DNA of 64,000 nucleotides. It comes from Trichoplusia ni (taxonomy: Eukaryota; Arthropoda; Insecta; Lepidoptera; Noctuidae). The stretch covers positions 4,030,001 through 4,094,000 of the forward strand of contig NC_039492.1 of NCBI RefSeq assembly GCF_003590095.1, given 5' to 3'. Within the stretch, counting starts at the first letter, position 1. Every line of letters starts with the position of its first letter. The translations under genes and the position numbers were made by a program. The notes beneath the pieces are model-generated. The model had not been told where the DNA came from and did no database searches. It saw nothing but the letters and a program-made list of their open reading frames with translations. Shown here in pieces: positions 28,466 to 37,565 of this stretch.

Positions 28466-28508
28466 CAAACTATGTCGCACGGAAAAAGTGGTGCACACGT
28501 GTTTATAG
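13127..28508 (+). CDS. wg: Wnt1 / wingless secreted morphogen, four exons
   Basis: Wnt1 is a lipid-modified secreted ligand of Frizzled/LRP6 receptors that patterns segments and wings. Exons 13127-13215, 19038-19300, 26840-27138 and 27981-28508 join in phase with GT-AG borders to 392 residues. A hydrophobic signal peptide covers about residues 1-18. The SMWWGIAKAGEPNN start of the mature region follows, then an N-glycosylation site at WNCST in exon 2. Exon 3 has the RETAFIYAI block and WKWGGCSDN. Exon 4 has CHGMSGSCTVKTCW, where Ser233 is the expected Porcupine palmitoleoylation site, and the C-terminal cysteine-rich part ending HTCL. I count 23 cysteines in exons 2-4. Nothing is broken. Wnt6 and Wnt10, usual neighbours in insects, are not in the window. 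Confidence 0.97.
13216..19037 (+). other. wingless intron 1
   Basis: A 5.8-kb intron with GTGAGT donor and TTGCAG acceptor. It is very AT-rich overall, with short GC-rich islets at about 15668-15697, 15955-15995 and 18600-18780. There is no coding sequence or recognisable transposon. The islets may be regulatory, but this is inference from composition only. Confidence 0.85.
19038..19300 (+). CDS. wg: wingless exon 2
   Basis: Begins in codon 30 (completing the second W of SMWW), covers MDPAVHATLRRKQRRL and the first two Wnt cysteines, and ends inside the glycine codon of IVDRG before a GTAAGC donor. It contains the WNCS glycosylation sequon. Confidence 0.96.
19301..26839 (+). other. wingless intron 2
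   Basis: A 7.5-kb intron. From about 22.0 kb onward the composition shifts: CpG and GC become more frequent and TAAT/TTTAT homeodomain-like cores are common. A strong islet at about 24540-24670 includes a CACGTG E-box (24609-24614), and another lies at about 22500-22540. No reading frame shows family resemblance and I see no transposon. A plausible home for enhancers. Confidence 0.8.
26840..27138 (+). CDS. wg: wingless exon 3
   Basis: Opens with GCRETAFIYAI after a CACCAG acceptor and ends with LHNNEAGRA before a GTAAGT donor, phase 0. It carries five Wnt cysteines and WKWGGCSDN. It is far more GC- and CpG-rich than the flanking introns, including an alanine run coded by GCC repeats (about 26979-26996). 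Confidence 0.97.
27139..27980 (+). other. wingless intron 3
   Basis: 842 bp, GTAAGT to TTCCCAG. It is CpG-rich around 27320-27500. Reading frames here are uninterrupted by chance and do not resemble Wnt or other families. Confidence 0.85.
27981..28508 (+). CDS. wg: wingless exon 4 (C-terminal cysteine-rich domain)
   Basis: Encodes residues 218-392 and the TAG stop. It contains the lipidation block CHGMSGSC, the insect-type insert with RVPRRDRYRFQLRPHN, and the 16 cysteines of the C-terminal half, with glycosylation sequons at NDTS and NCTF. This is the exon commonly sequenced for moth and butterfly phylogenetics. Confidence 0.98.
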
Positions 28509-30610
28509 ACATTCGGACGCCGCTGTAGAAGTGATCAATGAGAGAAACTTTAGTGTCGGACAGGTGTGATGTGACTCAGACTGGAGAGTGGACCTGTTTT
28601 TTATTCGGAGGCAAATAACGGACCTTGTATATAATCACTTCACTATTTCATCTATCCATGTCGTCGAAATCGTATATCATGTTGACTTATGTAAATAGTT
28701 TCTCTATCACTGTTTATTTCTTCTTTTATACATGATAATTGAACCGGCGTAAAATTAAAGTAAGCTACTCGTTCGGTTAATTTATTTGACTATTAAGTGC
28801 GAACATGTGATCTAGTAACTTTATTTTTCGACATTGTCGTTAGGAAATTAATGAGACCAGTTGACAGACGATTTATTCCATCATCGGCTCATTTTGAATG
28901 AATACTTAATTGGACTTATTGGTTTCCCTACGCGGTCAGCTGTGTATTTTATTTATTCGTAGATAACGTCCATACTCAACTGCACATTCCAAGAAGACAC
29001 GTAAGCTTAAATTAAATGTACACTTTAAATGATATTTCTTAATATCATTCCAAAGTTAATACTCAGGGTTTTCAAAGAAGTTATTTGCAATTATTATAAC
29101 AGCGGTAATATTCATTTGAGTTTTATAAATACTTTCTATTTTATGGACGTCCGCGTTGGGTGCATGCTCGCATAACTGTTTTGAGATTCAACAGCGAAAT
29201 TATCTTGTAATTATAATTTCATATTATAATTAAATCGGTTAATGGAATTTGTGGCTTAATAGCATTTGCATAAAGTGTCTTCTTGGGTGTTCAGCGGCGG
29301 AGGTAGCGTAGAGCCTTATCAGTCAGTAAGTAGCGCCATCGTAAAAGTGTCCCACATTACGAGATAAACGCTCTGGAGAATTTTAATTAAATATTAAACG
29401 AATTAAATAATCAGTATTATACGTATAATATTGTATGCGTGTTGCGTCCGATATAGGGAGATAGTGTTGCACGCGAACCCGCCAGACATTTCTTACAAAT
29501 TTTATACAAGTTCTGCCTCGAACCGTTTTAGTGTAATTAAATGCATGTGTTACTAATGTAGTAACTTATATACAATTCGTTATGTAATAAGACAATCGTA
29601 AGCGCAGACTTTTCACTTGGCAAGCTTACATTCAACCTTTGTGTTAACTCCGTTGTATTTTTCAATCAACAACTGACTCGGTTCGCTAATTTGACAAATT
29701 CAATTGCTTTTCGGTAACGTTTCTTTGACACATAGTTTGACATTCCAAATTCGACAGTTTGCCAGTATATGTGGAAGCTTTATTGATCATGCAAGTAATT
29801 ATATCAACTTGAATGATATTTCATATGTGATATAAAATAGTTATAGCATGTAAGTGTGTATAGGTAGTCTAAATCTACTGAGCTTAATTATTGTGTAAAA
29901 TAAATACACTAAGCATACTAACTCGTCATGTATGTTTTATATGAAAAAATATTTATTAAAACTTGTTTTAATTTATTATGTTTTACTTAAAAAAGTTTTC
30001 AAAGTAAAATAACGTGTTAGTTTTAGATAAAAAATCCGATGTTAAAACAATCGGTATTATTTAAAACAGGTGATCGAGTACATTTCATTGGGTTGTTTAA
30101 AAAAACGCTTAAAATTCGGATCTCTGTACATAAGTAACTTTAAAAAGAATTGTTTCGGATATTCAATGACAGAGTCTGAGGAACTGATACCGCATCGGAT
30201 TTAAAAGACTGAAGTTATTTTTTTAATTTTCGTAGTTATATAATCCATGACTGGAAAAAATTAAAGCCATCGTTTTAAATTTTAGCATGATAGCTATTGT
30301 GATAAAAAAAGTATTTTAACGTAATTTAAAAACCGAACCAGTGTTACGTATTTCAAAAATCGAATTGAGGTATGTTTTAAACTTTTTATGCCTGACAGCT
30401 CTTACCGGTTTTATCCAAATTATGAATCTGTTGAATTGAATTGTCATTGTAAAATTTATTTTACGCATGTAAATATTGTCTTTAATCATTATTTTAAGTT
30501 ATTTATGTGAATGTAGCATTTTAAACTGTTAATATTAGGTAAAAATACAATTGAAATCAGCTGAACTTATCTGAATCTCAAATCTTATTATTTGTATAAT
30601 AAATGTACCT
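28509..30610 (+). other. Probable wingless 3' UTR and downstream flank
   Basis: AT-rich, no coding sequence. Candidate polyadenylation signals AATAAA occur at about 29899-29904 and 30599-30604. The true 3' end cannot be fixed from sequence. Confidence 0.45.
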
Positions 30611-31179
30611 TTTTGAAATATATTTCGTCCAGAGACCGCTTTTTGGGTGTCGATACAATTTATTATAATATTGGTTGTACATTAGCAGTATCTATTTATA
30701 ATTAAAATATTGATTAGTTGTTACTAAAAATATTAAATTGATCGAAAAACATTAAGTTTTGTTTCATTCCCTAATTATTAATGTTATTCACACGACACAA
30801 ATTTTAAACTGAATAAGTTTTCAGGATATATTATTATTATGACACCTTTCAGCTTTCTTAAGTTTTGTATCACAGGGCCTATAGAACAACTTTCCTTACC
30901 AACAAGGGAAGTTACTCTGACCTGTCAGTTCCATAAATTTGATTCTTCATTCTTAGTAAGCTCTAAAAAAAATAACTTGCCAAGGCCTTTTATCATAAAC
31001 CGTAGTTTATCACACTCATATTACACATCTTATTTTAAGCATCGCAGCATGAGCAAAGCATGTTGAGGTATAATTATCTTAAATTTCTGAGACTACCAAA
31101 TGAGATTTTGTTAATTTTGTGCGTGTACTTCAATTAAACTTTAGCGCAAATATCTAAATAACAGTAGATATATAGAATA

Positions 31180-31300
31180 TTCTTTATTGCACACCACATA
31201 AGAAGAGGATTGCATTCAAATAAATAGTTACATGGCGCCACAATGGGCGGTCTTATCGCTAAAAGCGGTCTTTATTCAATTTCTGCAATACCTACATAAT
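31180..31300 (-). repeat. Possible LINE 3'-end fragment, antisense
   Basis: TTTATTGCACACCA followed by GGGCGGTCTTATCGCTAAAAG resembles, from memory, the reverse complement of common moth LINE 3' UTRs. There is no coding part, and the boundaries are guesses. Confidence 0.35.
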
Positions 31301-31733
31301 CTCAATTTCAAGCGGAAAAAAGCCCTGGTACCTTAATACATGCAAATCTAATGTATTGATTTACCCTATCCATTCAATTCCAATGAAGAAAAGTGTCTTT
31401 TATTCGTATTTGACACCATACTTAAACTATTTCTTAGCTTTACATAGTAAGTCTTTTCGTTATAAAGTAATTTACAATGTAACATTTTTTCAAAGCGCTT
31501 CCCGCCCCTTGAATCTTGAGTCCTTTAATCCTTATATTGCGGAGGGTTTCACAAACATTCAAGTCAAATGTACAAAGACGCACAAAAAGTAAAAGTGGAT
31601 CACACAAACGCTTGTCCTAAGCGAGAATGGAACCGGCGGCTACAGTATCCGTACAGTCAATGCCTTGTAAATTATGGCTCTTAGACTAAAACTGTCCATA
31701 AGTACTCACCTAGTATTATCTAAAATATCGATT

Positions 31734-31925
31734 GCACGGATGGCCGAGTGGTAGAGGTCACCACGCCAAAACCACTGTGCGTGTCGTGTCGCGGGTTCGA
31801 TCCCCGCGTAGGACAAGTATTTGTGTGATCCACAAATGCTTGATCTGAGTCTGGGTATCATTTGTAAAACCCCCCGCGACACAAGGATTAAACTCCTTAG
31901 TGCGGGAGACGTTTTTTTAAAAATA
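31734..31925 (+). mobile_element. tRNA-derived SINE
   Basis: The head has a perfect Pol III A box TGGCCGAGTGG (31741-31751) and a B box GGTTCGATCCC (31794-31804) at tRNA-like spacing. A non-tRNA body follows with a small GTGTGATCCAC hairpin, ending near a T run. The region between the boxes and the missing discriminator/acceptor pairing fit a SINE better than a working tRNA gene. Confidence 0.7.
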
Positions 31926-33869
31926 AACAAAAAAAAATATTACTAGAACCGCAGACTTATCCCATTTGATAAAGCGCAATTGCAATACAGTTACAAAGCA
32001 CATATAGGACAAGAACATTTTCATTTGACGTTTATTATCAACATTTATGTATATTTTGTCCCTTTCTCTCTTATTACAAAGTTATTCAAAGTCAAGTGCA
32101 TTTATTTCAGCACATACCATAATACATCCCCAAAGATGTCTCTCCGATAAACGATGTTCTTATTTTGAAATTTATGCGCGCGCATTTAATTTTGCAACTG
32201 TTATATAGGGCTGTCTATGCATTTTTTTTTTGTAAGGGACTGATTTTCTTTTTAGGTTTACGTTCGGGTAAATAAATTGTTTGAGTGTTTTTACTTTAGT
32301 ATAGTGTAACAATTCTACGCTAAACAATTCAACGCTAAAATACTTCTGTATAAAATCTATTTGTAGTTACCACAAAGTAACGAAAAGAAAAATTGTATTT
32401 TTCAAATACAATTTTTTCAGACAAAAATATAACTACACAGCTTTATACAAAACTTGTGAACAAAAATTCGTGAGTGTTATCTTTAAAAGTCAAGTTACTT
32501 TTCTTAGTGTTTTATTTAGGTTTTGAGTTAGTCAGAGGGCCTACCAGCACCAAGTTTTAATCAATAATATTGCGAAGAGATACGCCCTCAAAATTCCAAT
32601 AACAATAACATAATTAAGACTAATTTATTTTATTTTTACAATATGCTACATTTACATAAACATGCCAACCCTAACCCGCTATCGCCATTTTGTTTTATTG
32701 CGAACGCAACCGTTGTAGTTTTGATAGCATGCAATTTTCTGAAACAGCTTTATTTTCTAGTAAGACACCGTATATATACAATTTGCACTTAATGTGTGCC
32801 CCATAGAGTCTATATTTGGATGCTTTTGGTTTAAGAAAGTGAAAAGTCGTTGAGTGTTGGTGGTCGCAAGTGCCCCGAGGTTGGTTCCCACGAGTATCGG
32901 CCCGCTGGAAAATTTATGTTCATGAACTGAGAAATCTGTCATAAGAGATACAAACAGCGTGTCTGAATCTGAAATAGCGTAAATAATTTTTCATGCAAAC
33001 ATTTTTGATTTTTGAACAGCGACCTCTCTATATATTATTTGTAAATAAAATTTGTATGTTGAGGAAGTATGTTTGCAATAGGGATGACGACAATTTTTTT
33101 TTGCAGTGTCCGTCTTGTAGTTTTTTGTATAATAATGGATACGTATTTTTTAATTTGTCCCGCAAACATAAATTTACCAAATTACAGTGAATGAGACTTA
33201 CGCGTGACGTCACGATTGAGTATAAATTTTACTCTATCGTTACGTCACAAGCCCCCTCTCCTAAACTTTAAAGCAGTTAATCTTTGTCAATTCTAGTTTT
33301 TCTGAAAAAGGAAAAAACACGTACCTCATACTTTTCAATTATCTAACTGAGGGACTAATGAGATTTTTTCTATTTATACCCAGTCATCATCCCTATTGAA
33401 CACCTCCCAAACGGCTTGAACGATTGTCATGAAGTTTTGTGTGACACCTCTCTATTTTTTAATTGTTATACGTATGCAATAAGTATTGTTTTAATTTAAA
33501 TTTCATTTTTTATTTTCGGCCTAATTACAAAAATTAAATATTATAAGCATCCTTCTCAAGCTGGCTCAAGCTGCACACGGTGTGCTTACTTGATTGAAAT
33601 CGTGAAAGTACTTTAGATGATAACGATTATTTGTTCTGCGTCTGGGTCTCATTTATTTGTTTTATCTATATTTTGAAATATATGTATGTTTATCAGTTGT
33701 CTAGCAATCCTAATATTAACTTTTCTTAGAATGAAACAAGATGGCGGTGAGTGAAAGTTGTAGAATTTGACTTATTTATTTGATGATTCGGATTCGATAC
33801 TGTAATATGGTTCACACGTATCCACACGTATTCAATCGGTATTAAGAATTAACGATTATTGGATTTTGT
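31926..33869. other. Spacer between wingless and the astacin-like array
   Basis: No gene recognised. It contains a short hairpin at about 32390-32412 and repeat-like stretches around 33060-33460, including a GTTACGTCACAAGCCCCC motif and a CCAAACGGCTTGAACGATT phrase typical of moth interspersed repeats. None could be bounded. Confidence 0.45.
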
Positions 33870-33967
33870 AATGCTATAAAAGTTGGAAACAACTCAAATT
33901 GTTTGTGTACTCAGTTATTTTATTGTAAATTGTTTTGGGATTAAAATCAATATTTTATTATATTACT
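33870..33967 (+). promoter_or_regulatory. Truncated copy of the array promoter module (unit A)
   Basis: Matches the block that precedes each signal-peptide exon further right (37.44, 42.84, 49.17, 55.81 and 62.52 kb). It keeps TATAAAAG and a TCAGTT initiator-like site. Similarity stops at TACTCA, just before where the ATG exon should begin. It marks the left edge of the array and is probably non-functional, since exons 1-4 of unit A are absent. Confidence 0.6.
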
Positions 33968-34107
33968 CACTAGCTGTTGATATCTGATATAAGGAAGGTA
34001 TTTTTAAAATCACCATCCACCCTATTTCGGCCCGTACAGATAGGTGGATACTATTTTGTTTTTCAAAATAATATATAGCCTAAGCTAAGATAATTAAGCA
34101 TTCTAAT

Positions 34108-34796
34108 TGGTTAGACTGGAAGCCGACCCCATCATGCTTGGGAAAAGGCTAGGCCGACGATATGAACTTTGCATAGTTTATTGCACAAAATAAAATTAGC
34201 ACTAATCGCCGAATACAATTTATTGATACTAAAATATTTTAATAATATATAAGTTCCGATTAAATATTACTGAAAGAAGTGAAGGTCATTGTAATAATTT
34301 TGGTAAGATAGATACTTATCTTTCAATATAAAATTCTACTATACGTCTTCACGTCACGAAGCGGCAGCATTGGTTAAAATGTTTTTTTTGTAAGGCATGT
34401 GTTTGTTTCGTGGGCCCAATTCCGCTATTTACTAATGCCGATGACTGCAACGCTTACTATCATCGACCGCTTAGGTTTCGCTTCAAGTCTAAACGGATTC
34501 AGCTAAGTACCAGTGTTTTATAGAGACGACTGCCTATCTGACCTCCTTAATCCAGTTCCCTAGACAACACGATATCCCTTACTCAGACTAACTAGCTTCT
34601 GATGCCCGTAAAGACTGTCAAAAATGTATGAATATCAGGCGGGACCCACAAATGAGCGCACCATCCGATACAGGGAGGGACTCGCTACGACATATATGGT
34701 CACCCGTCCAGGGACCGACCATGTCAAGCATAGCTTAACCTGCACTGGATCAACTTGTGCAGCTATAGTTTAACCCTCTTCCCAGCACTTGAGTGT
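34108..34796. repeat. Degraded retroposon copy separating unit A promoter from its exons
   Basis: Positions 34470-34775 match the body of the 4.4-kb retroposon in sense orientation (CAGTGTTTTATAGAG, GACTGCCTATCTGACCTCC, GCATAGCTTAACCTG). A piece of its head (AGCCGACCCCATCATG, GGGAAAAGGCTAGGCC) lies in antisense at about 34110-34156. Astacin-like homology begins immediately after, near 34797, so this insertion or an associated deletion cost unit A its first four exons. Confidence 0.6.
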
Positions 34797-35860
34797 TTTA
34801 ATTGGTAAAACCAAGTAGACTTCAAAACGCGAAATTTGTGTTTCAGAGAAAAAGTATTTGTTTCAAAAACTCGACGACTTTTCGAGTGCTGGGCATTTCC
34901 ATTACCACAAATATTCAGTAAATGGACGAGCTACGATCTTGACCCAGGTACTCTATGCTTTGCGGTGTTATTACACTTAGTTACCAAATTCACTTTGCTT
35001 TTATATGTACTTCCACAGCCACTGTACATTGGAATATCGATGGGTGAGAACACCGGTTTTACAATCAGCGATATAGTGAAACTAAGGTTGCTGTACAACT
35101 ACATTGTGAGGAAAAAAGTAAATAATATGGTGTCAGAATGTAACCGACTATTTATGCCATCCTCGATAGCAGGTTTCAATAAGAGAAAACCGAATTTTCT
35201 GGATAAACTACCCAGAAACAAGCCACACCAATAATTAGGTCTTTCAAAAGAGCGTGCAGAAACCGACGACAGTCAAGGCAAAAACGTTAATGAGGACACG
35301 ACGCAGGAGAAAACTAGTTACAATGATGATTATATTCATGAATCAGGTGATGTAGGAAAAAAAACTACAGTAAATGCGGAACATGAAAAATTGGGAATTT
35401 CAATTCTTTCGTACATGCATCCAAAAGAAATAACTGATATTATAGAAGAGATAATTAAAGTAGTAACGGAAATAACGAAAGGGATTCCAAAACTACAGAA
35501 CATAAGTCATTATTTTTCGAATAAAATACAACAGTTCCCTTTCAAGGCAGACAAATGGAAAGTAGAGCCCAGACAAAAATAAATGAGCTACACTATTCCA
35601 GTCGACATTAATTTGGAAGAAAATAATAAAATGACGGAAGAAGAGATGTTGATGGAACTGGAAAAAATATCCAAAGGGGATATTGATGTGGAAAAGAAAA
35701 TGAAATTTGATATTAAAATAGGATCAGCAATAAAAAAATACCAGAAAAGACTGGAAAATTTGTGAAAGATGTGTTAGGAGAACTTGGTGTCTTTTATGCA
35801 GCATTTCTTAAGTGGCTAATTTTAATTAAAAATTATAAAAAAAAATGAAAAGAATAGCGT
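34797..35860 (+). pseudogene. Astacin-like unit A: remnant of exons 5 and 6
   Basis: Exon 5 is at 34847-34947 with its normal borders but carries a 33-nt in-frame deletion that removes NHDQWLFYDIK-equivalent residues. Exon 6 starts at 35019, encodes PLYIGISMGEN and the start of the Lys/Glu tail, then hits TAA at 35232-35234 where the other copies read a tyrosine codon. The rest of the tail continues to about 35850 with a second stop near 35580 and a later frameshift. Exons 1-4 are missing upstream. It is a dead copy, but its 3' tail is the closest match to the end of unit E. Confidence 0.85.
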
Positions 35861-37441
35861 TTACTTTATCAAATCCACTAAGGATGCGACGATGCAAATT
35901 TCCGAACCCGAAAAATAATAAGCGCTATGTATGTAGGTACAGTTTGTAACATTATAGATACTAATGTGATGTTAAACGGCGGCAAATTTACTTTCATGCA
36001 GTACAGCCCCCCCCCCCTGCGCATGTTTCATTATTCGTAAAAGTATCTCATGTTTGTTTAGTCTCCTTACAAATAATTTTATTTTGTTAGGAGACTCATT
36101 CAAGTCATTTTAATTCACACAGATACTTTTTGCGAAATGTGACGAAAGTCTAATGGAAAAATAAGCATCACATTAGATACCTAAAATAAACAAGGTAACT
36201 TAGCAAACGTGGTTTTGCCATTAATTTGAATTATTTCTAGGGAACTTATGATTCTGCGACTTGAACAAGATACCTGTATGGTACAAAATACAGGTGATAG
36301 TTTATAAAAATATAGTTTTACATTCATCGCCTACTATTTTCGGCATGCAAAATTATAGGTAGGTAGGAACGTTACACTTATAAGACTACGTTACATAACA
36401 TTAGGAGCCAGTAACTCTTACAAGTAGGATGACATAGGTAATTATTTACATTTAAATCAATCTTAACTTATTTCAATTACTTACTAATTGCATGGCTAGT
36501 ATTGTGAAGCTAGTATGTGATCCCTACAACCTGTAGAGACATGCTACTCCAGTACGTCTCCGCCGAATTAACTAGAACTTCTGAGTTTCTATGGTAAATT
36601 AAGCTCGACGTCGACAATGGGTACATACATTTGAACCAGAAATCTATATGCCAGCAAAAACATTCTGTAAATAACTAGCCAAGTCTCGATGGAGCTGCTT
36701 GTTTATCTGTAAAAAGGAATGAAATCTAGATAAAGTTGTGCCATGTTTAAGGCGCGGTTACCGCGATTTCTTTATTATTATAATAGTTGCTGTTTTCACT
36801 TTTCTGTTGAAGGGTAGGCGGGTAAAGTGAGTGTGTAAAATGCGAAACCAAGCTTTTGTTAACATCGGAACTAAACAAAGAGACTTGAAGTTTTAGATTT
36901 TAAGTACATGTATACAGAACATGGTAATAGCTTACCAAATAATGAAAATTTCTGCGCTCTGGTCGAACCCAAACATTCTCAAATAGGGTCCCGATATAGC
37001 GGCGAAATGGTTCCAGTACCTAAAGGATGGTACGGCAGTGTTTGCTACGCGCTCGACTTGGCCGAGCACTGCCATGCTCCCTAATAAACAGAAATCCCAC
37101 ACCGATACGTTCCACGTCCCTTGCATTGGATCAGGTTTTCTAGAATATCCAAACGTGTATCAACTCGAAATCTATTGCAGTACGGTACCCTCTGAGACGT
37201 ATTGGCAAACAGCAAGAATACTTCCATCCTGCCAGAAAATGTCTTAACAAGGTGAACTAATTTGGGAGGGCAGCATTTGTAGATTTCAGTTTTATAACGT
37301 AGAAACCTTGATACTTGTCAAGTTTCACTGAAAAGTAAAATCTTCTGTTATATCATTGTTAGAAATCAGCTTGCTGTACTGGGCAAGAAATAAACCCACT
37401 GTAATGTTCTGCCAGATAGCAAACATGAAAAAAACAAAGTA
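35861..37441. other. Array spacer A-B
   Basis: Non-coding spacer shared, with differences, by the regions after B, D and E (compare 61.1-62.5 kb, the closest match). It includes a C11 run at about 36007-36017 and a conserved stretch around 36490-36760. It lacks the LINE 3'-end insert seen after B and D, so it preserves the empty site near 35950. An exon-2 remnant within it is listed separately. Confidence 0.6.
37204..37257 (+). pseudogene. Orphan exon-2 fragment
   Basis: About 54 bp closely matching the beginning of array exon 2 (GGCAAACAGCAAGAATACTT then CCAGAAAATG...), translating as KQQEYFHPARKCLNKVN-like against KQQEYFHAVRKSLNEVN. It lies 310 bp upstream of a signal-peptide exon, has no matching splice context and ends after the match. 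The same fragment recurs at 48.95 and 62.28 kb. Confidence 0.6.
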
Positions 37442-37565
37442 AGTATAATTCTATGTTGCAATGCCATAAAACGCCGGAAACTACTCAAATGATTTTTGTG
37501 ACCAGTTGTTTTATTGTTAATTGTTATGGGATTGAATTCAACATTTTATTACATTACTCATAACC
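37442..37565 (+). promoter_or_regulatory. Promoter / 5' UTR module of gene B
   Basis: A block of about 120 bp that is nearly identical before every signal-peptide exon. It holds a degenerate TATA-like CATAAAA (about 37465-37471) and an initiator-like CCAGTT or TCAGTT about 36-38 bp downstream, slightly longer than the usual TATA spacing. Conservation and position suggest a core promoter plus 5' UTR; no transcript evidence is available. Confidence 0.5.

Noticed and set aside
31734..31816. A functional tRNA gene
   Set aside because: A and B boxes are good, but the acceptor stem does not pair convincingly and the unit continues into a SINE body.
37038..37247. 69-codon frame shared by spacers A-B and after E
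   Set aside because: It fuses unrelated spacer with the out-of-frame orphan exon-2 fragment; duplication explains its recurrence.
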